Shown here: piece by piece, positions 60,970-64,000 of the stretch
Position numbering within the stretch: position 1 is the stretch's first letter
Layout of the letters: every line of letters starts with the position of its first letter
DNA from: Agelaius tricolor
Taxonomy: Eukaryota; Chordata; Aves; Passeriformes; Icteridae
Direction of reading: 5' to 3'
Assembly: GCA_023055355.1 (NCBI GenBank)
Contig: JALJCS010000009.1
Span: forward strand, 47,646,501-47,710,500
Length of the DNA stretch: 64,000 bases
Position numbers and translations under genes: made by a program
Notes under the pieces: generated by a model
What the model was told of the DNA's origin: nothing
Seen by the model: the letters and a program-made list of their open reading frames with translations, nothing else
Databases searched by the model: none

Positions 60970-63900
60970 CTGCAAGGCAGGAACAGCATCTCAGGGACTG
61001 GTTCTGGAGACACAGGAGCACCCTCAGTGCCAGAGACCCTTTGCTCCCTTGCACAGCCCCACGTGGCAGGAGGATGTTCAGAGATGAGTGACCTCAGGCA
61101 TCTCTAAGCACCTTGAGCACCCTACTTCCACCTGGGAATTAAGCCCATGGATTCACAAATCCATGAACTAATTTCCACAAGGGCTGTAGCTGTCTCACAG
61201 CCCTCTCCAGTTGTGCAAAGGAGACAGAGGTGTTTAAACTTTTAGAGGGAGCAGAATAAGAGAACCAGCCAAGTAAAGAAACCACAAATTGATTTCCCTC
61301 ACCGAGTGCCGTGGTCAGGCTTGTGGGAGAAGAGAGCTCAGAGACAATTTAAAGTTTCAAACCTGAGACACAGCAAGGAAATGACCTCAGATTGTGACAG
61401 GGGAGGTTTAGATTTGGTATAGGAAATATTCCTGCCCCAAAAAATATTCCTGCCCAGGGCAGTGGCAGAGTGCCCATCTTTGGAGGGATTTAACAGCCAC
61501 GTGGATGTGGCACTTGGGGACACTGAGAGCAGCCCTGTGGCAGATCCCCATTAGGAGGGGAAGGTGGGCTGTTGGAATAGGGAAAACATGGCCTGGTGGG
61601 CTCAGCCAAGGCAGCTGTTCCCAAGATCCCACCACAAGGGGATGATGTTTAGGCCAGGCTTTCACAGCCCACACCCCACTGAGCCATCAGCAAATCCCAC
61701 TCTCCCTGCCAGAGCCAGGGATGCCCTGAAACTATTTGATGAAGAAACAGCAGGGATTTAGGGTGGCTTATGAGGTTTCTGATCTGCTGGCACCATCTAG
61801 TGGCTCACCCACACAAGCGAAGGTGACAAAACAATCACCTTCTCTTCCATTTCAAACCCCCTAGCCAGCCCCAGGAGCAGAAGATTTGAGGAGCCCACAA
61901 ATCTCCAGCCTGGGTCTACAGCATCAACCTGACAAATCAACGTCCACAAAGGAGGTTCTGCAATTTTTTCCCCAGGTAAATGCAGCTGGTGTCAGTTTTG
62001 TAGGGTTTCCACCCCCTTCCCAAGTCCCAGTGCTTGACACTGGGTGACCTGAATCAGGCTTTGAGCAGGGTACAGATGAAGGCTACACAGAAAAGAAAGG
62101 GTGGGATGGCAACACGACACAACTCACAGACCCATGGACAGAAGCAATGCAGAGGAAGCACAAGGAGGCAAAAACATTGAAGTATAAAACAAATAATTTT
62201 TTTTTTCTCTTCTATCATCATCATCATCTAAACTGAGCCACTCTGACCTGGAAGAACATATTTTTTGCCTTAGTATCCCCTGCAGGCAGATCCCACTAAG
62301 CCCAATGTGATTGCAAGATCTCACAGGATAAGACCCTCCTCAAACTCTAAATCAGGACCAAAACACATTGGTGCAAATCTTTTCTTTGCCCACCACACCA
62401 GGATTTTCAGCATCAAGTCACTCTGTGGCCAAAAGTGACCCCTGACCCACAGATCCCAGCTATCCCAGGGAGGACAGGGGTCCCTCTGAGGCACAGAGAG
62501 CCCAGCCTCAAACATGTGCAGGGACCAAGGGCTTTTCTCCTGCTGCCCAGAGGAGCAGGCACTGCTCTGTGCTCTCCACCTCCCGTGGTGGCTGTGGGCA
62601 GAGCCAGGGTGGTAAAACACACACGAGGAGATGATGGCTCCTCTCACAGAGGTGAGCCAGGAAAGGGTCACCCCATCTCTCAGGGGTGCTTTGAAATATC
62701 CTCTCAGAAGGGCCACCAGAACATTTAACCAGATGAAACTCCAACCAACACCACATGAAACACTCTGTGCTGTGCTCAGAAGCCTTAGGGTCTCCAGAAA
62801 GCTGGTTGAATAGAAAAGAGCACCTCTCCTACCCCCTTGGACTCTGTTGTGATGGCCCAGGTTTGGGACAGCAGCGTGCAAAAAGGCCAGAGAGACAGCA
62901 GGAAGGTCCTGTTCTGGGAGGCTGGCGTCAGAGCAGACCAGACGGACACGGGGTGGGAACAGACTAAAAAATACTGGGACAACAACACAGAGACAGCATA
63001 CACCGGGTTAGGGCCACAGCCAGACCCTGGGGTCTGGGGAGGGGAGATGCTCAATGCCATGGAAAGGGGGTGGGAGAGGAAAAATGGGGTTGTTTGGCAC
63101 TGAGGTGGTAAGATGGAGCAAGCACAGAGCCAAGCCAGCTGCAGAGTCCCCCTCCTGTGCCTGCTCCTGCCTCAAGCCTGCCTCTCCTCATCCATGGGCA
63201 AGGGGAGAGAGAAGGGGAGACCACCCGACCTCCCTGCACCCACAGGAGGGCTCAGCCCAGCCCTGCTCTGGGGAGATGCCACGGGACCAGAACACCAGAG
63301 CACCTCATGGACACCTGCAGGGGCCAACCCTGACCCCGAGGCAGTGGGTGGGGGCAACCAAATGCTCAGGAGTGCAAGGCCATGGCACAGAGCAGGAGCA
63401 ATGGAGAAGGGAACACGTGAAGAGCTCGGTCTGACTGGGGAGGGGGCGAAGGCTTTAGTGCAGACAAGAGCCAGCACTTCCCTCCAAAGGGTGGGAATGA
63501 CTGGTGAGGGAAGGGCCAAAAAGAGGAGAAATCTGGGGCTCTGATGGCACCTCAAATCCAGCACCCCAGGCTCAGTTCCCTCCCCTGCTGCAGAGCTCTT
63601 TGTTTTCACACTGTATTTCCAGCTTCACTGTGGTGCAACTGGGGGAGATCCCAATTGATGAGCCAAACCTTTCCAGTTATCAGCCCCATTCATTCAGACA
63701 AGTGCTACTTTGTATAATTGAATAGATTCCATGATTTTCTTTGGGATAGAGGCTGGTCTCAAACATCTCTGGTAAATACAGGAAGGAAGGGGATATTTTG
63801 CATGGGATTATTCCCACAGAGAAAGCATTACATCCTCTGGGAATCTCCTAATTACAGTATGGCCTCAGAGCTGGGCTGTTTTAAAAGGCACTGACTTTGA

Positions 63901-64000
63901 TCATTGTCACAGGAGGTCAGATTGCCTTCAAAACATCCACTGGCTTCAGCATCAGACTTCCCTGGTGCTCATGGCTATGGACTGTGCAATGCTCACACCC
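60970..64000 (-). other. Upstream intron or flank of the minus-strand gene
   Basis: This 3 kb should be intron, because the exon at 60969 starts with an acceptor. No further coding exon could be recognised up to the window edge. It is moderately GC-rich with CA/GG-rich stretches. One CTCF-type motif lies at 61789. Confidence 0.6.
61789..61803 (-). promoter_or_regulatory. CTCF-type binding motif
   Basis: GGCACCATCTAGTGG on the + strand is CCACTAGATGGTGCC on the minus strand, one mismatch from the CTCF core. It faces the + oriented site at 53090. Binding is inferred. Confidence 0.4.

Noticed and set aside
62321..62881. 186-codon minus-strand open frame upstream of the minus-strand exons
   Set aside because: No matching splice sites or phase with the exon at 60969 were found, and the peptide has no family features.
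1..64000. CRISPR arrays, operon-like gene clusters, tRNA or rRNA genes
   Set aside because: None is seen. The window is vertebrate DNA and the tandem repeats lack CRISPR repeat-spacer structure.

Overview
This window looks like vertebrate nuclear DNA, most likely from a bird and probably a songbird. The signs are compact multi-exon genes, several CR1-type LINE 3' ends, an avian-style LTR, a strong CpG-island promoter and long AT-rich intergenic DNA. Two genes are recognisable by protein sequence, ADAMTS5 and ADAMTS1. They lie in tandem on the + strand, as the ADAMTS5-ADAMTS1 pair does on human chromosome 21q21.

Layout. Positions 1-3148 are the last intron of ADAMTS5. Positions 3149-3722 are its terminal coding exon (spacer plus final thrombospondin repeat), followed by a probably long 3'UTR to about 9.8 kb. 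From about 9.8 to 29.2 kb is intergenic DNA holding an LTR-like element (11.9-12.8 kb), a 5'-truncated CR1 (17.7-18.2 kb) and two good CTCF-type motifs (27.24 and 27.81 kb) shortly before the ADAMTS1 promoter. A CpG island (29.27-30.68 kb) carries the ADAMTS1 promoter, a short uORF and exon 1. The whole ADAMTS1 coding region runs from 30110 to 35490 in nine exons and encodes 909 residues. Its AU-rich 3'UTR ends near 36.86 kb. From there to about 57.3 kb is a region between convergent genes with small tandem duplications, an AT-rich block containing a perfect inverted repeat, a CTCF-type motif and an isolated GC-rich patch. The last part (57.3-64 kb) holds the 3' end of a minus-strand gene. Two coding exons are supported there (60969-60857, then 59569-59463). 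I do not recognise the protein.

ADAMTS5 and ADAMTS1 are secreted zinc metalloproteases that cleave aggrecan and versican in extracellular matrix. Both are complete at the 3' end and show no disabling change. No operon-like system, CRISPR array or prokaryotic-type element is present, and I found no convincing new multi-gene system. The most open questions are the unidentified minus-strand gene, the uORF and alternative TATA box of ADAMTS1, the divergent duplication around the AT-rich block, and the orphan GC-rich island at 56.6-56.8 kb.
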